Assembly (NCBI RefSeq): GCF_021233355.1
Contig: NZ_CP089507.1
Span: forward strand, 1,798,001-1,862,000
Length of the DNA: 64,000 bases
Source of the DNA: Luteimonas fraxinea
GTDB taxonomy: Bacteria > Pseudomonadota > Gammaproteobacteria > Xanthomonadales > Xanthomonadaceae
Direction: 5' to 3'
Position numbers and translations under genes: made by a program. Below, one piece after another: positions 1 to 9,341 of this stretch. Under the pieces are notes generated by a model, which saw only the letters and a list, made by a program, of their open reading frames with translations, searched no databases and was not told the DNA's origin. The first letter of the stretch is position 1. The number at the start of each line of letters is the position of its first letter.

Positions 1-2004
1 GACACCGTGCTCGCCGCCGCCGCGCTCGCCTCGCTCGCCGTGGCCAACGGTCACGCCGGTTTCGATCCCGCCGCGCCGCAGCGCCTGGTCGACGCCGACA
101 TCGACTGGCCCGCACCCGATACCTGGCGCGCGGCACTCGAAGCCTCGCCGTGGATTTCGCAACCTGACGACGGCGACATCGAATCCATCGCCGATACGCC
201 GCTGGTGTTCGAACACGGCCTGCTCTACCTGCGCCGCTATCGCGAGTACGAACGCCGCCTCGCGCTCGGCCTGCGCCGCATCGGTGCGCAATCTCCGGAA
301 ACGGACGTCACCGACGCACTCGCACCCCTGTTCGCGCAGCTGTTTCCCGATGCCCGCACCGGAGCCGACCTGCAGGCGCGCGCCGCCGCGGTCGCGCTGC
401 GTCACAACCTGGTCCTCGTCACCGGCGGCCCCGGCACCGGCAAGACCACGACCATCACCCGTCTGCTCGCCCTGCTCACCGCGCAGGCGCAACAGGCCGG
501 CCATCCCTTGCCGCGCATCGCACTCGCCGCACCGACCGGCCGCGCTGCCGAGCGCATGGCCGAGAGCGTGCGCAAGGCCGTGCTGTTGCTCGCGGCAGCC
601 GGTGTCGATGCCATGCTGCTCGACGCGCTGCCCACCGCCGGCACCACGCTGCACCGCCTGCTCGGCACGATTCCCGACAGTCCGCGCTTCCGCCACCACG
701 CCGACAACCCGCTGCCGTTCGATGTCGTCGTCGTCGACGAAGCTTCGATGATCGATCTGCCGCTGATGGCCAAACTGGTCGAAGCCGTCGCCGATGGCGC
801 GCGCCTCGTGCTGCTCGGCGATCCCGACCAGCTGCCCTCGGTCGAAGCCGGTGACGTGCTCAGCGGCATCCTGCGTGCGGCCGGGGACGGCACCGGGTCA
901 CCCATCGGCGACGAGGCTGTATCGAACTTTCTCTTCGGCGAGCCCGCTTGGCGCATGTCTGCGACGCTTGCTGCCGGCGCATCGCCCACGATCGACACCC
1001 GATTGCCCGTCAAGGGAGATCGCGCCACGAGCGCCGTCGATATGGATGCGCTACAGGCCGTGCTCAGCGCTTCCTTAGCCGCCGGTCCGGTCACAGATCA
1101 AACGCGTGTCTCGACACCACGTAGTGCGGACCATTCGGCGACGTTACATCCAAGCACCACCAACTACTTTCCCGGCCGCCGCATCCACCTGCAACGCGGC
1201 TACCGCCAGAGCGCAGCCCTCGATCTCGCCCCGCTCGCGACCGCCGTGCGCGAAGGCGATGCGTCCAACGCGCTGTCGCTGCTGCGCGCGGGGGAGCTCG
1301 CCGGCGTGCACTTCCACGAAGGCCAGTCCGATCCGCTCGCCGCGCATCGTGCGCATCTGCTCGCGCACTGGACCGCGCTCGCCGACACCACCGATCCGGC
1401 CGAGGCGCTCGTGCTCGCCGGCCGGATGCGCATCCTCACCGCAGTCCGCGAAGGGCCGCAGGGCGCACGCGGGCTCAATGCACGTATCGAAGAGCTGCTC
1501 GGCGGCAGCACGCGTCGCGGTGCGGGGCCCGGCTACTTCCACGGCCGCCTGCTGCTGGTCACCGAGAACAGCTATCGCCATCGTCTGTTCAACGGCGATA
1601 TCGGCATCTGTCTCGCCGACGGCAACGGCGCGGTCATGGCGTGGTTCCCCGGCGACGACCCGCTGCATCCGCGCCCTTTCCATCCCTCCGCATTGCCCGC
1701 GCACGACAGCGCATTCGCGATGACCGTGCACAAGGCGCAGGGCTCGGAATTCGACGAGGTCTGGCTGGTGCTGCCCGAACGCTTCAACCGCGTACTGTCG
1801 CGCGAACTCGTCTACACCGGCATGACCCGCGCCCGCAGCGCGCTGCACATCGCCGCGCGTGCGGATGTCATCACCGAAGCACTCGCGCGGCACGCCAGCC
1901 GCTGGTCAGGGCTGGGCTGGCGGTTGGGTGCGGATGACGCGCCACCGGCTCCTGCACCTGTGCCGATCGAATCGGAAGTTCCGACCCAGGGCGCGTTGTT
2001 CTAG
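1..2004 (+). CDS. recD: RecD, exodeoxyribonuclease V alpha subunit (5' end outside window)
   Basis: Helicase subunit of RecBCD, which unwinds and degrades linear DNA and prepares double-strand breaks for recombination. The frame is already open at base 1, so the N-terminus lies upstream. Numbering from the GTG at 7, Walker A (GGPGTGKT) is at about residues 140-147 and Walker B (VVVDEAS) near 240-246. The C-terminal UvrD-like motifs FAMTVHKAQGSEFDEVW and ELVYTGMTRAR are intact. Between AGDVLSGILRAAGDG and the conserved HLQRGYRQS block lies a stretch of about 90 residues (bases roughly 890-1170) rich in S, T and A. It looks longer and less RecD-like than usual for this loop. RecB and RecC should lie upstream. 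Family call is firm. Confidence 0.95.
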   Translation, partial: DTVLAAAALASLAVANGHAGFDPAAPQRLVDADIDWPAPDTWRAALEASPWISQPDDGDIESIADTPLVFEHGLLYLRRYREYERRLALGLRRIGAQSPETDVTDALAPLFAQLFPDARTGADLQARAAAVALRHNLVLVTGGPGTGKTTTITRLLALLTAQAQQAGHPLPRIALAAPTGRAAERMAESVRKAVLLLAAAGVDAMLLDALPTAGTTLHRLLGTIPDSPRFRHHADNPLPFDVVVVDEASMIDLPLMAKLVEAVADGARLVLLGDPDQLPSVEAGDVLSGILRAAGDGTGSPIGDEAVSNFLFGEPAWRMSATLAAGASPTIDTRLPVKGDRATSAVDMDALQAVLSASLAAGPVTDQTRVSTPRSADHSATLHPSTTNYFPGRRIHLQRGYRQSAALDLAPLATAVREGDASNALSLLRAGELAGVHFHEGQSDPLAAHRAHLLAHWTALADTTDPAEALVLAGRMRILTAVREGPQGARGLNARIEELLGGSTRRGAGPGYFHGRLLLVTENSYRHRLFNGDIGICLADGNGAVMAWFPGDDPLHPRPFHPSALPAHDSAFAMTVHKAQGSEFDEVWLVLPERFNRVLSRELVYTGMTRARSALHIAARADVITEALARHASRWSGLGWRLGADDAPPAPAPVPIESEVPTQGALF

Positions 2005-2012
2005 TGCACGTC

Positions 2013-2198
2013 ATGTCGGTCTGGCTGACGCAGGCCCGGACGTCCGCGCCCAACTTGCCCTTGGCTACCGCGTCTGCCCCGCGCTTCGACGCGAAACGCC
2101 GCAGTGCCGAAGCCATCGCAGCGGATGCGGATGACCTGCGCGAGCTGGAAGCGGCTGAGAAGGCACTGGGCAAACGCACACGCGGTCCTCGCGGCTGA
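2013..2198 (+). CDS. Doubtful small ORF after recD
   Basis: A 61-codon frame starting at ATG 2013, just after the recD stop, or from a GTG that overlaps the stop. The C-terminal half is charged and helix-like (DADDLRELEAAEKALGKR). No family is recognised and no good ribosome binding site is seen. High-GC sequence opens many such frames by chance, so this may be non-coding spacer between recD and the convergent transporter gene. Confidence 0.2.
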   Translation: MSVWLTQARTSAPNLPLATASAPRFDAKRRSAEAIAADADDLRELEAAEKALGKRTRGPRG

Positions 2199-2237
2199 GC
2201 GCTCCGATATCCAGCACGCGTCCGTGCGCGTCGACCA

Positions 2238-3551
2238 TCACGTCCCCGCTGCTGCCGCCTCACGCGCTTGCGCACGCCCCAGCCACAGCGCCAGTGCGGC
2301 CCACATCAGCGCCAGTGGCAGCACCACGCTGACCAGGCCGCCCATCGCCAGCCCCAGCCGGCCGAGCAGGCCTTCGGTCTGCGCCCCGACCACGTCGCCG
2401 GCGCGGTAGATAAAGGTGTCGATGAAGGCTTTCGCCTTGTATTTGTCCTCGCGGCTGGCGACGGTGAACAGCGCTTCGCGTGCGGGTCGGGTGATGCCGC
2501 GCTGCACGGCGCGGTTGGTCGCTTCGAGCAGGATCAGCACCACGAACGAGCCGTAGATCGCCAGGCCGATGAAGCCGAGCGCGGTCGCGACCGGCAGGAT
2601 CGCCAGTGCCACACCGAGACCGAAGCGTCGGATCAGCCGCCCCGTGAGCGTGAGCTGCAGCACCAGCACCGCGATCTGCGTCCACATGTCGATGCTGCCG
2701 AGCAGTGCAGCGCGCGCGTCGGTGCCGTCGGCGACAGCCGCCACCATCTGCAGGCGGGTGAAGTAGACCAGCGTCGCCATCACCGTCATCAGCAGCACGT
2801 AGCCGGCGATTCCGCTCAGGTACGGCGAACGCGCGACCGCACGCAGGCCCGCCCATGCACTGCCGCCGATGCGCTCGGCATCAGCGACGACAGCGGCTGT
2901 TGCATCCGCCGCGCGATCGGGCATCACGCGCACCAGCAGCCACGCGGCGAGCAACGCCAGCAGCAGGAATGCACCGGCCACCAGCAGCAGGCTGGGCGTG
3001 CCCAGCGGCTCGGCCAGTTGCGAGGTGAGCCACGGCCCGAAGATCGCGCCCAGCGTGCCGCCGATCGAGATCAGCGCGAAGAAGCGCTTGCCCTGATCAC
3101 TGGTGAAGCGGTCGGCCAGCAGCGCCCAGAACACCATGGTCACGAACAGGTTGAACACGCTGAACCAGACGAAGAACACCTGCCCGCTGCGTTCCCCCAC
3201 GGCATCCGGTGCGAACATCAGCAGCGCCCAGAAGCCCACCAGGCTCGCCACGAAGAAGCCGTAGGTTGCGCTGATGAACTGCAGGCGCCGCAGCCAGCTG
3301 ACCAGCCAGCCGAACACCGGATTCACCGCCAGCGTGACCACTGCCGTGCCGATGAAGAGCCAGCGGATGCTTTCGATGCCGCGCGCCATCCCCAGCGCAT
3401 CACGCGCCGGACGCAACAGCATCAACGCGGTCAGCACACAGAAGAAGAACAGCCCGGCAATCAACACCGGACCGAGCTCTCCATGGCGGAGATTGAACAG
3501 GTCCCGCAATGGCTTGCGGCGGTGCGATACGGCGCTTGAATATCGAATCAT
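2238..3551 (-). CDS. MFS-type / ATP-ADP-translocase-like membrane transporter
   Basis: Integral membrane protein of 437 residues with about 12 hydrophobic segments, starting near residues 25-45. The block ALLADRFTSDQGKRFFALISIGG and the basic N-terminal segment (RRKPLRDLFNLRHGEL) recall the NTP/NDP exchange-transporter-like MFS proteins annotated in xanthomonads. The substrate cannot be read from sequence. The ATG at 3551 is preceded by AGGA at a normal distance and is preferred over a longer frame that opens with a cysteine- and arginine-rich stretch unlike the protein. The gene stands alone, facing recD. Confidence 0.75.
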   Translation of the reverse strand: MIRYSSAVSHRRKPLRDLFNLRHGELGPVLIAGLFFFCVLTALMLLRPARDALGMARGIESIRWLFIGTAVVTLAVNPVFGWLVSWLRRLQFISATYGFFVASLVGFWALLMFAPDAVGERSGQVFFVWFSVFNLFVTMVFWALLADRFTSDQGKRFFALISIGGTLGAIFGPWLTSQLAEPLGTPSLLLVAGAFLLLALLAAWLLVRVMPDRAADATAAVVADAERIGGSAWAGLRAVARSPYLSGIAGYVLLMTVMATLVYFTRLQMVAAVADGTDARAALLGSIDMWTQIAVLVLQLTLTGRLIRRFGLGVALAILPVATALGFIGLAIYGSFVVLILLEATNRAVQRGITRPAREALFTVASREDKYKAKAFIDTFIYRAGDVVGAQTEGLLGRLGLAMGGLVSVVLPLALMWAALALWLGRAQAREAAAAGT

Positions 3552-3757
3552 GGGAATTCCTGGAGGCACCCGCGTTAGCGCAGGGAACGAACCGGTCGGG
3601 GCGCGCAGCTGCGGCAGAGTCCGGCTCGCGGGGATGCGACGAGGCAGGCGTCCCGCACAGCAGCACACGGCATTGCGTGCGTGCTGTACGGAAAGCTACG
3701 TGCGTCAGAACGCCAACCGCGCCTGCGGTGTGGCCGTTCGTCAGCTACCCACTGCAA

Positions 3758-4813
3758 TCAACGGACGCTTGCCGGAAAGCGCGTGCCGGTGAGCGCTTCG
3801 GTCGCCACCCACAGACGTCCGGCGGCCACGGCGTCACTGGCAGCGGCAGGCACGGTCGCCAGGCCGAGCGGGCCGGCGATCTCGTTCGGGCCGGTCGGAC
3901 CGTAGTACGCGCCACCCTGTGCGGCGGGATCGGTCGCGGCGAACAGCGTGGGCACCGCGCCCTGGGCCGCAGTCTGCAATGTGTCGCGCATCGCGGCCCA
4001 CTGGCGTCCCTGTTCGCTGTCGAGTCCGGGGCCGCGCTCGACCAGTTCGGTCACCGACACGCCCGGATGGGCGGCCATGCTTTGGATACCCCAGCCGGCT
4101 GCATCGCTGCGCCGCTGCAGCTCGAACGCGAACATCAGGCACGCCAGCTTGGACTGTGCGTACACCGTCATCGGCTCGTAGTGCTGCATGGACTGCAGGT
4201 CCTCGAAGTCGATGCTGCCGCGGTGCACGGCGATGCTCGACAGCGTGACCACACGCGGCGCATCGCTCTTGCGCAGGAGTGGCAGCAGTTCAGCGGTCAG
4301 GACGAAATGACCCGCGTAATTCGTGGCGAACTGCATCTCGAGTCCATCCGCCGACGTGCCACGCGCGGGCGGCGCCATGATCGCCGCGTTGTTGATCAGG
4401 CCGTCCAGGCGCGGCAGCGAGGTCTGGAGGCGCGCGCCCAGTGCCCGCACCGACGTGAGATCGGCCAGGTCCACCGCTTCGAACTGCACCTCGGCTACGG
4501 GATGCGCTTCCCGGATCCGGGCGATCGCTTCCTCGCCACGCGCAGGGTTGCGGGCTGCAATCACCACGCGCGCGCCGGCGCCGGCCAGCGCCTTGGCATC
4601 CTCGAAGCCCATGCCGCTGGTGCCGCCGGTCACCAGAAAGATGCGTCCGGCCTGCGAGGGGATGTCGGTGGTGTTCCAGTCCGGCTTCGGCTCGGTTTGC
4701 GCAACGGCGTTGCCGACCTGGAACACGCCACCCAGCAGCAGGCCCAGAGCCAGCAGCCCGCTGCGCTGGTTGCGTTCGCCGCTCGACTGCGGCGTCGTTC
4801 GAATATTCGTCAT
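3758..4813 (-). CDS. SDR-family oxidoreductase with N-terminal export-like segment
   Basis: Short-chain dehydrogenase of 351 residues, resembling the retinol/WW-domain oxidoreductase-like branch. The cofactor motif TGGTSGMG is at 62-69, NNAA at 141-144, catalytic Ser near 192-193, and YAQSK gives Tyr218 and Lys222. An R-x-x-R-S-G-L-L-A-L hydrophobic segment (about 15-39, ending AVAQ) looks like a signal peptide or anchor, which is unusual for a nucleotide-dependent cytosolic enzyme. The ATG at 4813 is chosen because the longer frame adds only a poor leader. Divergent from the LysR gene at 4968 across 154 bp, a classic arrangement in which the LysR protein controls the SDR gene. Substrate unknown. 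Confidence 0.85.
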   Translation of the reverse strand: MTNIRTTPQSSGERNQRSGLLALGLLLGGVFQVGNAVAQTEPKPDWNTTDIPSQAGRIFLVTGGTSGMGFEDAKALAGAGARVVIAARNPARGEEAIARIREAHPVAEVQFEAVDLADLTSVRALGARLQTSLPRLDGLINNAAIMAPPARGTSADGLEMQFATNYAGHFVLTAELLPLLRKSDAPRVVTLSSIAVHRGSIDFEDLQSMQHYEPMTVYAQSKLACLMFAFELQRRSDAAGWGIQSMAAHPGVSVTELVERGPGLDSEQGRQWAAMRDTLQTAAQGAVPTLFAATDPAAQGGAYYGPTGPNEIAGPLGLATVPAAASDAVAAGRLWVATEALTGTRFPASVR

Positions 4814-4967
4814 GGTGCGACCCTCTAGATGTGGTGGTGCGCGGGCCGGCAAGCCGGATTGCCGCGGTCACAGGAGTGTCGACGGCCTGATCGTTGCCGA
4901 TAAGCCGTATAAAGACGGATGCGGCGTACGGTCAGCCGCACAATCGATCCGACAGGGACACCCACGC

Positions 4968-5867
4968 GTGCGCCAGCCCAACCTGAGTTACGTCGCCCTG
5001 TTCGCGGCGGTGGTCGAGGCCGGCGGCTTCCGTGTCGCGGCGCACCGGCGCGGTCTGTCGGCCTCATCGGTCAGCGACAGCATCCGCCGGCTCGAAGCCG
5101 AACTCGGTGTGCGGTTGCTCAACCGCACCACCCGCAGCGTCACCCCGACCGAAGCCGGCGCCCGCCTGCTGGAGCGCCTGCGTCCAGCCTTGGACGAGAT
5201 CGACGCCGCCTTCAATGATCTCGACGACAGCACCCAGCGACCGGTGGGCACCCTGCGGCTCAGCGTGCCGGTGCCGACTGCACGCTTCGTATTGCCGCGG
5301 CTCATTCCCGCCTTTCTGGAGCGGTATCCCGGGGTGAGCGTCGAGGTGGCGATGGACAACGCCCACATCGACATCGTCGCCGCCGGCTACGACGCCGGCG
5401 TGCGCTACGAGGAAAGTCTGGCCAAGGACATGATCGCCGTGCCCATCGGCCCGCGGCGGCAGCGTTTCGTTGCGGCGGCCTCGCCCGGCTATCTGCAGAC
5501 GCACGGCACGCCGGCGCACCCGAGCGATCTGCTCGGCCATCGCCTGATCGGCCATCGCTTCGAAACCGGAAAGCTCGGCGTGTGGGAATTCGAGCGCGCG
5601 GGCACCACCATCCGCGTGCCGCCGCAGGGCCCGCTGCTGTCCTCGTCGCACGATCTGGAAGTGGGCGCTGCCCTGGCAGGTGTGGGGATCATCTACACCT
5701 TCGAAGAGCACCTCCGGCCAGCGCTCGACCGGGGCGAACTGCTGCCCGTGCTGGAAGACTGGTGGCAGGCGTTCGAAGGCCCGTATCTCTACTACAACGA
5801 CCGGCGGCACATGCCTTCGCCGCTGCGGGCATTCGTGGATTTCCTGAAAGAAACGGCGGCAACGTAG
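4968..5867 (+). CDS. LysR-family transcriptional regulator
   Basis: DNA-binding regulator of 299 residues. The winged-helix HTH spans about residues 6-65 (FRVAAHRRGLSASSVSDSIRRLE, LLNRTTRSVTPTEAG), followed by an inducer-binding domain (VPVPTARFVLPRLIPAFLERYPGV). It belongs to the large CrgA/DmlR-like group. Start is the GTG at 4968 with AGGGA upstream; the open frame runs much further upstream but through the SDR gene on the other strand. Likely represses or activates the divergent SDR gene. Inducer unknown. Confidence 0.9.
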   Translation: MRQPNLSYVALFAAVVEAGGFRVAAHRRGLSASSVSDSIRRLEAELGVRLLNRTTRSVTPTEAGARLLERLRPALDEIDAAFNDLDDSTQRPVGTLRLSVPVPTARFVLPRLIPAFLERYPGVSVEVAMDNAHIDIVAAGYDAGVRYEESLAKDMIAVPIGPRRQRFVAAASPGYLQTHGTPAHPSDLLGHRLIGHRFETGKLGVWEFERAGTTIRVPPQGPLLSSSHDLEVGAALAGVGIIYTFEEHLRPALDRGELLPVLEDWWQAFEGPYLYYNDRRHMPSPLRAFVDFLKETAAT

Positions 5868-6008
5868 CGATCAACGACGGCGTCTTGCGTTCGGGATGTC
5901 CGATTCGTCCGGCGTGTCATGAGAGAAGTCGATCGGCGGACGACGATGCGCAATGCGCTGCGGTGCGCTCCGCGTCTGTCGCGTCTGTCGCGTCCATCGC
6001 TGGAACAG

Positions 6009-6035
6009 GAGCGGACCGGCGTGACCGGCCCGCTC
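6009..6035 (-). terminator. GC-rich hairpin after the 6045-7841 gene
   Basis: An 11-bp stem (gagcggaccgg / ccggcccgctc, one G-U-type mismatch) sits 9 bp beyond the stop codon of the minus-strand gene. It has no T tract, so it is at best a weak or factor-dependent terminator. Just to the left, near 5980-5998, is a short tandem of gtcgcgtct-like units. Confidence 0.4.
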
Positions 6036-6044
6036 GATCCCCGC

Positions 6045-7841
6045 TTACGCGCTCAGCAACTGCGACGCTTCCTTCACGATCTCCGCGCGGATGCCGGCAG
6101 TGCCGTCACCGTCCAGACCGCGCAGCAGTTGCGCTTCGATGAACTCGTTGGCGTTGTCGCGGAACGTCGCCAGGTACTGGTCCTGATGATCCGACTTGCT
6201 CAACAGCTCGACCATCTTGTCCTTGAACACGCCGACGCTGTTGTCGTCGATCACGCCGCTCACCGAATCCGACGCGCTGTCGAAGGCCTTGGTCACGCCG
6301 CTGTTCTCGCCGAAGACCTTGGTGAGGCCCGACTTGAGGTTGTCGGTCATCAGGCCACCCGGTGACGGCACCATGCCGACGAAGAAGTTGAGCATCTTCA
6401 TCATGTCGGCCTGGCGCGCAGCGTCGTCCTCTGCCTTGTCGGCGAAGCCGTTGAGCACGGCCTGCTCAGTCGACGCCACCGCGTGCGTCAACTGGTGCTC
6501 GTAGAGATACATGCGGTCGGTGTTGCCCGCCTCGCGCGCATCCAGGTAGTCCTTGGCCCAGCCATCGGACAGTGTGGTCAGCGAGTTCAGCACGTCCGGC
6601 GCGGCCTCGTTGGTCGGTGACAGGCCGGTCAGGCGCGTGAGGTTGGCCATCGTCTGCACGTTGCGATCCACGTTGCTGGTGTTGCTGCCGTCGTGGATGC
6701 CGGATTCGCCCAGTCCATTGAACTCGAAGATCTCGGCGGCCTTGTTCATCACCAGCTCGTTCACGGCCTCCTGTCGGCCGGTCTTGGGAATGTTCTGGTC
6801 GTCGAAGAAGCCGTTCTCGCCCCAGGGATTGTTCTTCGATTCGTCGAGGATCAGCTCGGCCATGTCGGCCGCATGGCTGCGCGTGTCGCCGGCGTACACG
6901 CTGGCCGGGTCGTTCGCCACCGCGCGGATCAGGATCTCCATCGGGTCCTTGTTGTAGCTGTCGGGCAGCTGGCTGTCTTCGCGATTGAGCCACGCGTTCT
7001 CGGTGGTGACCTTGCTGAAGCCCGAGCTGACGTCCTGGATCGCCTGCGCACGCTTCTCGCTGTCCACACCGTGCAGGATGTTGTTCACCACTTCGTGGTT
7101 GTCGCTGGCGTGGTCGGCGGCGTTGAGCAGCAGGCCGAGGTAGTCGCCGCGGTCGTTGCTGTCGGTCTTCGTCGAACCGACCGTGCCCTCCTGCAGCTGG
7201 TCGATGGTGAAGCGCTCGATGAACCCGGCGAACTCGCTGCTGCGCGCGTCACCTTCGCCCAGCCCGTTGAGGAAGCGCTCCATCACCTCGCCGGTGGTGT
7301 TGTTGTTCTCGATCTTGCTGATGCCCAGGCTCGTCTGTCGCGGATTCGCCTTGTCCGTCACCTCGCCGCTGACGCCATCCATCTCCATGAAGCGCCAGGT
7401 GTTCTCGGTGTTCGCCTCACCGGCCGTGTACGCCGTGCCGAAGGCTTCGAGCACCTGCTGGCGTTGTTCACCGGTGATGCGGCCATCGTCGACCAGCTTG
7501 TCCAGCCGGCCGCCCTGCAGCCAGGAATCGGATTTCGTCGCGCCGGTGTCGTTCTCGAGGATCGCGCCGATGAAACGGCCGCGGTCTTCGGTGCTGAGCT
7601 CAGGCAGGAAGTCATTGGCCAGCGCGGTCAGGCGCTTGTCGTAGTCGTCCTTGCCCTTGCGATCGCCGACCGAGTGCAGCTCCTTGGCCATGTCCAGCAG
7701 CGCGTTCTTGTCGGGCGAGCTGTAATCGGATGGGAGGGCGGCATCGCGAACAGCGCCCCCTGCGATGCTGCCGGCAGCGCCTCCGGCGATCTCGCGCAGC
7801 AGGTTGGCGATGCTCTGGACATCGGTGGCAACGGTCGACAT
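6045..7841 (-). CDS. Large acidic cysteine-free protein of unknown function
   Basis: 598 residues, unrecognised. It has no signal peptide or clear membrane span, apart from a short Gly/Ala-rich patch near 20-31 (GGAAGSIAGGAV). The composition is acidic and Asn/Asp-rich, and the whole chain contains no cysteine. There are stretches of predicted helix such as MAKELHSVGDRKGKDDYDKR and EQRQQVLEAF, and the C-terminus is EASQLLSA. Cysteine-free, Asn/Asp-rich proteins of this size are often secreted or translocated effectors, but no secretion genes are near. The start ATG at 7841 follows a GGAG-like sequence. The other cysteine-free protein in the window (30478-32148) has a comparable feel but no obvious alignment. 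Confidence 0.75.
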   Translation of the reverse strand: MSTVATDVQSIANLLREIAGGAAGSIAGGAVRDAALPSDYSSPDKNALLDMAKELHSVGDRKGKDDYDKRLTALANDFLPELSTEDRGRFIGAILENDTGATKSDSWLQGGRLDKLVDDGRITGEQRQQVLEAFGTAYTAGEANTENTWRFMEMDGVSGEVTDKANPRQTSLGISKIENNNTTGEVMERFLNGLGEGDARSSEFAGFIERFTIDQLQEGTVGSTKTDSNDRGDYLGLLLNAADHASDNHEVVNNILHGVDSEKRAQAIQDVSSGFSKVTTENAWLNREDSQLPDSYNKDPMEILIRAVANDPASVYAGDTRSHAADMAELILDESKNNPWGENGFFDDQNIPKTGRQEAVNELVMNKAAEIFEFNGLGESGIHDGSNTSNVDRNVQTMANLTRLTGLSPTNEAAPDVLNSLTTLSDGWAKDYLDAREAGNTDRMYLYEHQLTHAVASTEQAVLNGFADKAEDDAARQADMMKMLNFFVGMVPSPGGLMTDNLKSGLTKVFGENSGVTKAFDSASDSVSGVIDDNSVGVFKDKMVELLSKSDHQDQYLATFRDNANEFIEAQLLRGLDGDGTAGIRAEIVKEASQLLSA

Positions 7842-8087
7842 GCGACAACTCCTGGGTAGCGAAGGGATCCTGTTCCGTAAGCCCGAGTCTGTTGATGCGG
7901 TACAGATCCCGATACCGGGTTCGCCCTAGGTCACCGACCCCGCGTTCAGGTGGGGGCAAGGAACGTGGCTGGGCGGTGACGTTCGATCCGATCACGCGCA
8001 ACACCGCGCAGGCATCGCACAAGGTGTGACCGCTTTCACGCATCGGCCCTTCGCGCTATCGTCGGCCGCAGGGGAAGGGGGATTCGC

Positions 8088-8915
8088 ATGGGACGCGGAC
8101 GTCGTGGCTTTTTCGACGACTTGATCAAACTGCCGTGGCCGGTCGCACTGATCGTCGGCGTCATCGGCTATGCCGGCATCCGGCACGGCGTGCCCGCATT
8201 CTTCGCGCGGCAGGATGGTCCGTATGCGAACGCACTTGCGAACGCGAGTGCATCGCTCGCACCGCTCGCCTGGATATTCCTCGCCGCCTGCACGCTATGT
8301 GCGCTGGTCGCCTTCGTCAACGCGCGCAAGCGCCGCCGTCTGCTCGATACGCGCACCGGCCTCGACAGCCTCGCCGCCATCGGCTGGCGCGATTTCGAAC
8401 GCCTCGTCGGCGAAGCCTTCCGTCGTCAAGGCTACAGCGTCGAAGAAACAGGATTAGGCGGCGCCGACGGCGGCATCGATCTGATCCTGCGCAAGCGCGG
8501 CCAGCGCACGCTGGTGCAGTGCAAGCAATGGCGCCGCGAGAAGGTGCCGGTGAATGTCGTACGCGAGATGTACGGCCTACTCGCCCACCACGGCGCACAC
8601 GCCGTGCGTATCGCGACCGTCGGCGGATTTACCCAAGACGCCGCGCGCTTCGCGGTCGGCAAGCCGATCGAACTGATCGATGGCGCGACCCTGCTGGCGA
8701 TGATCCGCGAGGGGCAGAACGCAGACCGCATACCGGTGCCGACACCGATGCCCGCGCCCCGCATCGAACCCGCCTTTACCAGCGCAACGCTAACGGTCAC
8801 GACAGCCCCCGACTGCCCACGCTGCGGCAGCGCGATGGTCGAACGCACCAATCATCGCGCCAACAACACCTTCTGGGGCTGCACCACATTTCCCGCATGC
8901 CGCGGCACGCGATGA
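8088..8915 (+). CDS. Membrane-anchored Mrr-type restriction endonuclease with zinc finger
   Basis: 275 residues. Two membrane segments (about 17-35 and 58-78) precede a Mrr_cat nuclease fold. FERLVGEAF carries the conserved Glu, GGADGGIDL gives Asp131, and VQCKQW gives the Q-x-K pair at 144-146. The C-terminus is a topoisomerase-type zinc finger with Cys243, Cys246, Cys265 and Cys271. This matches the widespread restriction-endonuclease-like membrane proteins whose DNA target is uncertain; a role in foreign-DNA control is plausible. It lies about 520 bp before the IetAS-like module, so the two may form a small defence cluster. Confidence 0.85.
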   Translation: MGRGRRGFFDDLIKLPWPVALIVGVIGYAGIRHGVPAFFARQDGPYANALANASASLAPLAWIFLAACTLCALVAFVNARKRRRLLDTRTGLDSLAAIGWRDFERLVGEAFRRQGYSVEETGLGGADGGIDLILRKRGQRTLVQCKQWRREKVPVNVVREMYGLLAHHGAHAVRIATVGGFTQDAARFAVGKPIELIDGATLLAMIREGQNADRIPVPTPMPAPRIEPAFTSATLTVTTAPDCPRCGSAMVERTNHRANNTFWGCTTFPACRGTR

Positions 8916-8967
8916 GCGCCCGTCGCGGTCGTCGTCTTCCTTCGCCACCGACCAGGCAGAACCCGCC

Positions 8968-9261
8968 ATGCGCTATCTGATCGTGTTGCTGCTCATCGCC
9001 GCCGCGTGGGGCGGCTATCGCCATTTCCATGCACCGGAACCTGTGGCAGTGATGCCGATCGCTGCTACCGCCACGCCATCACGCGCCGCGCCCACGCGGG
9101 TGCTGCCGACGCCGGCCCAGAGCTTCAGCTGCGATGGCCGCCAGCACTGCTCGCAGATGCGTTCATGCGAGGAGGCGACGTTTTTCATCCGCAACTGTCC
9201 GGATACCAAGATGGACGGGGATCACGATGGGGTGCCGTGCGAGACGCAGTGGTGTAGGTAG
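8968..9261 (+). CDS. Excalibur calcium-binding domain protein
   Basis: 97 residues. An N-terminal hydrophobic segment (RYLIVLLLIAAAWGGY) serves as signal or anchor, followed by a Pro/Thr/Ala linker. The C-terminal Excalibur module has paired cysteines and the loop DGDHDGVPCE, an EF-hand-like Asp-x-Asp-x-Asp-Gly site. Expected in the periplasm or at the surface. It is the last high-GC gene before the low-GC island. Confidence 0.85.
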   Translation: MRYLIVLLLIAAAWGGYRHFHAPEPVAVMPIAATATPSRAAPTRVLPTPAQSFSCDGRQHCSQMRSCEEATFFIRNCPDTKMDGDHDGVPCETQWCR

Positions 9262-9341
9262 TGGTGAAGCTAGTGTCGTTAGTTCGATTAGCAAATATAG
9301 AAAATAAACCGCCCACCCCTCGCATAACTGAAACCATGATA

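Noticed and set aside
5976..6000. Short gtcgcgtct tandem as a CRISPR-like or VNTR array
   Set aside because: Only two or three imperfect units of about 9 bp; no spacer pattern.
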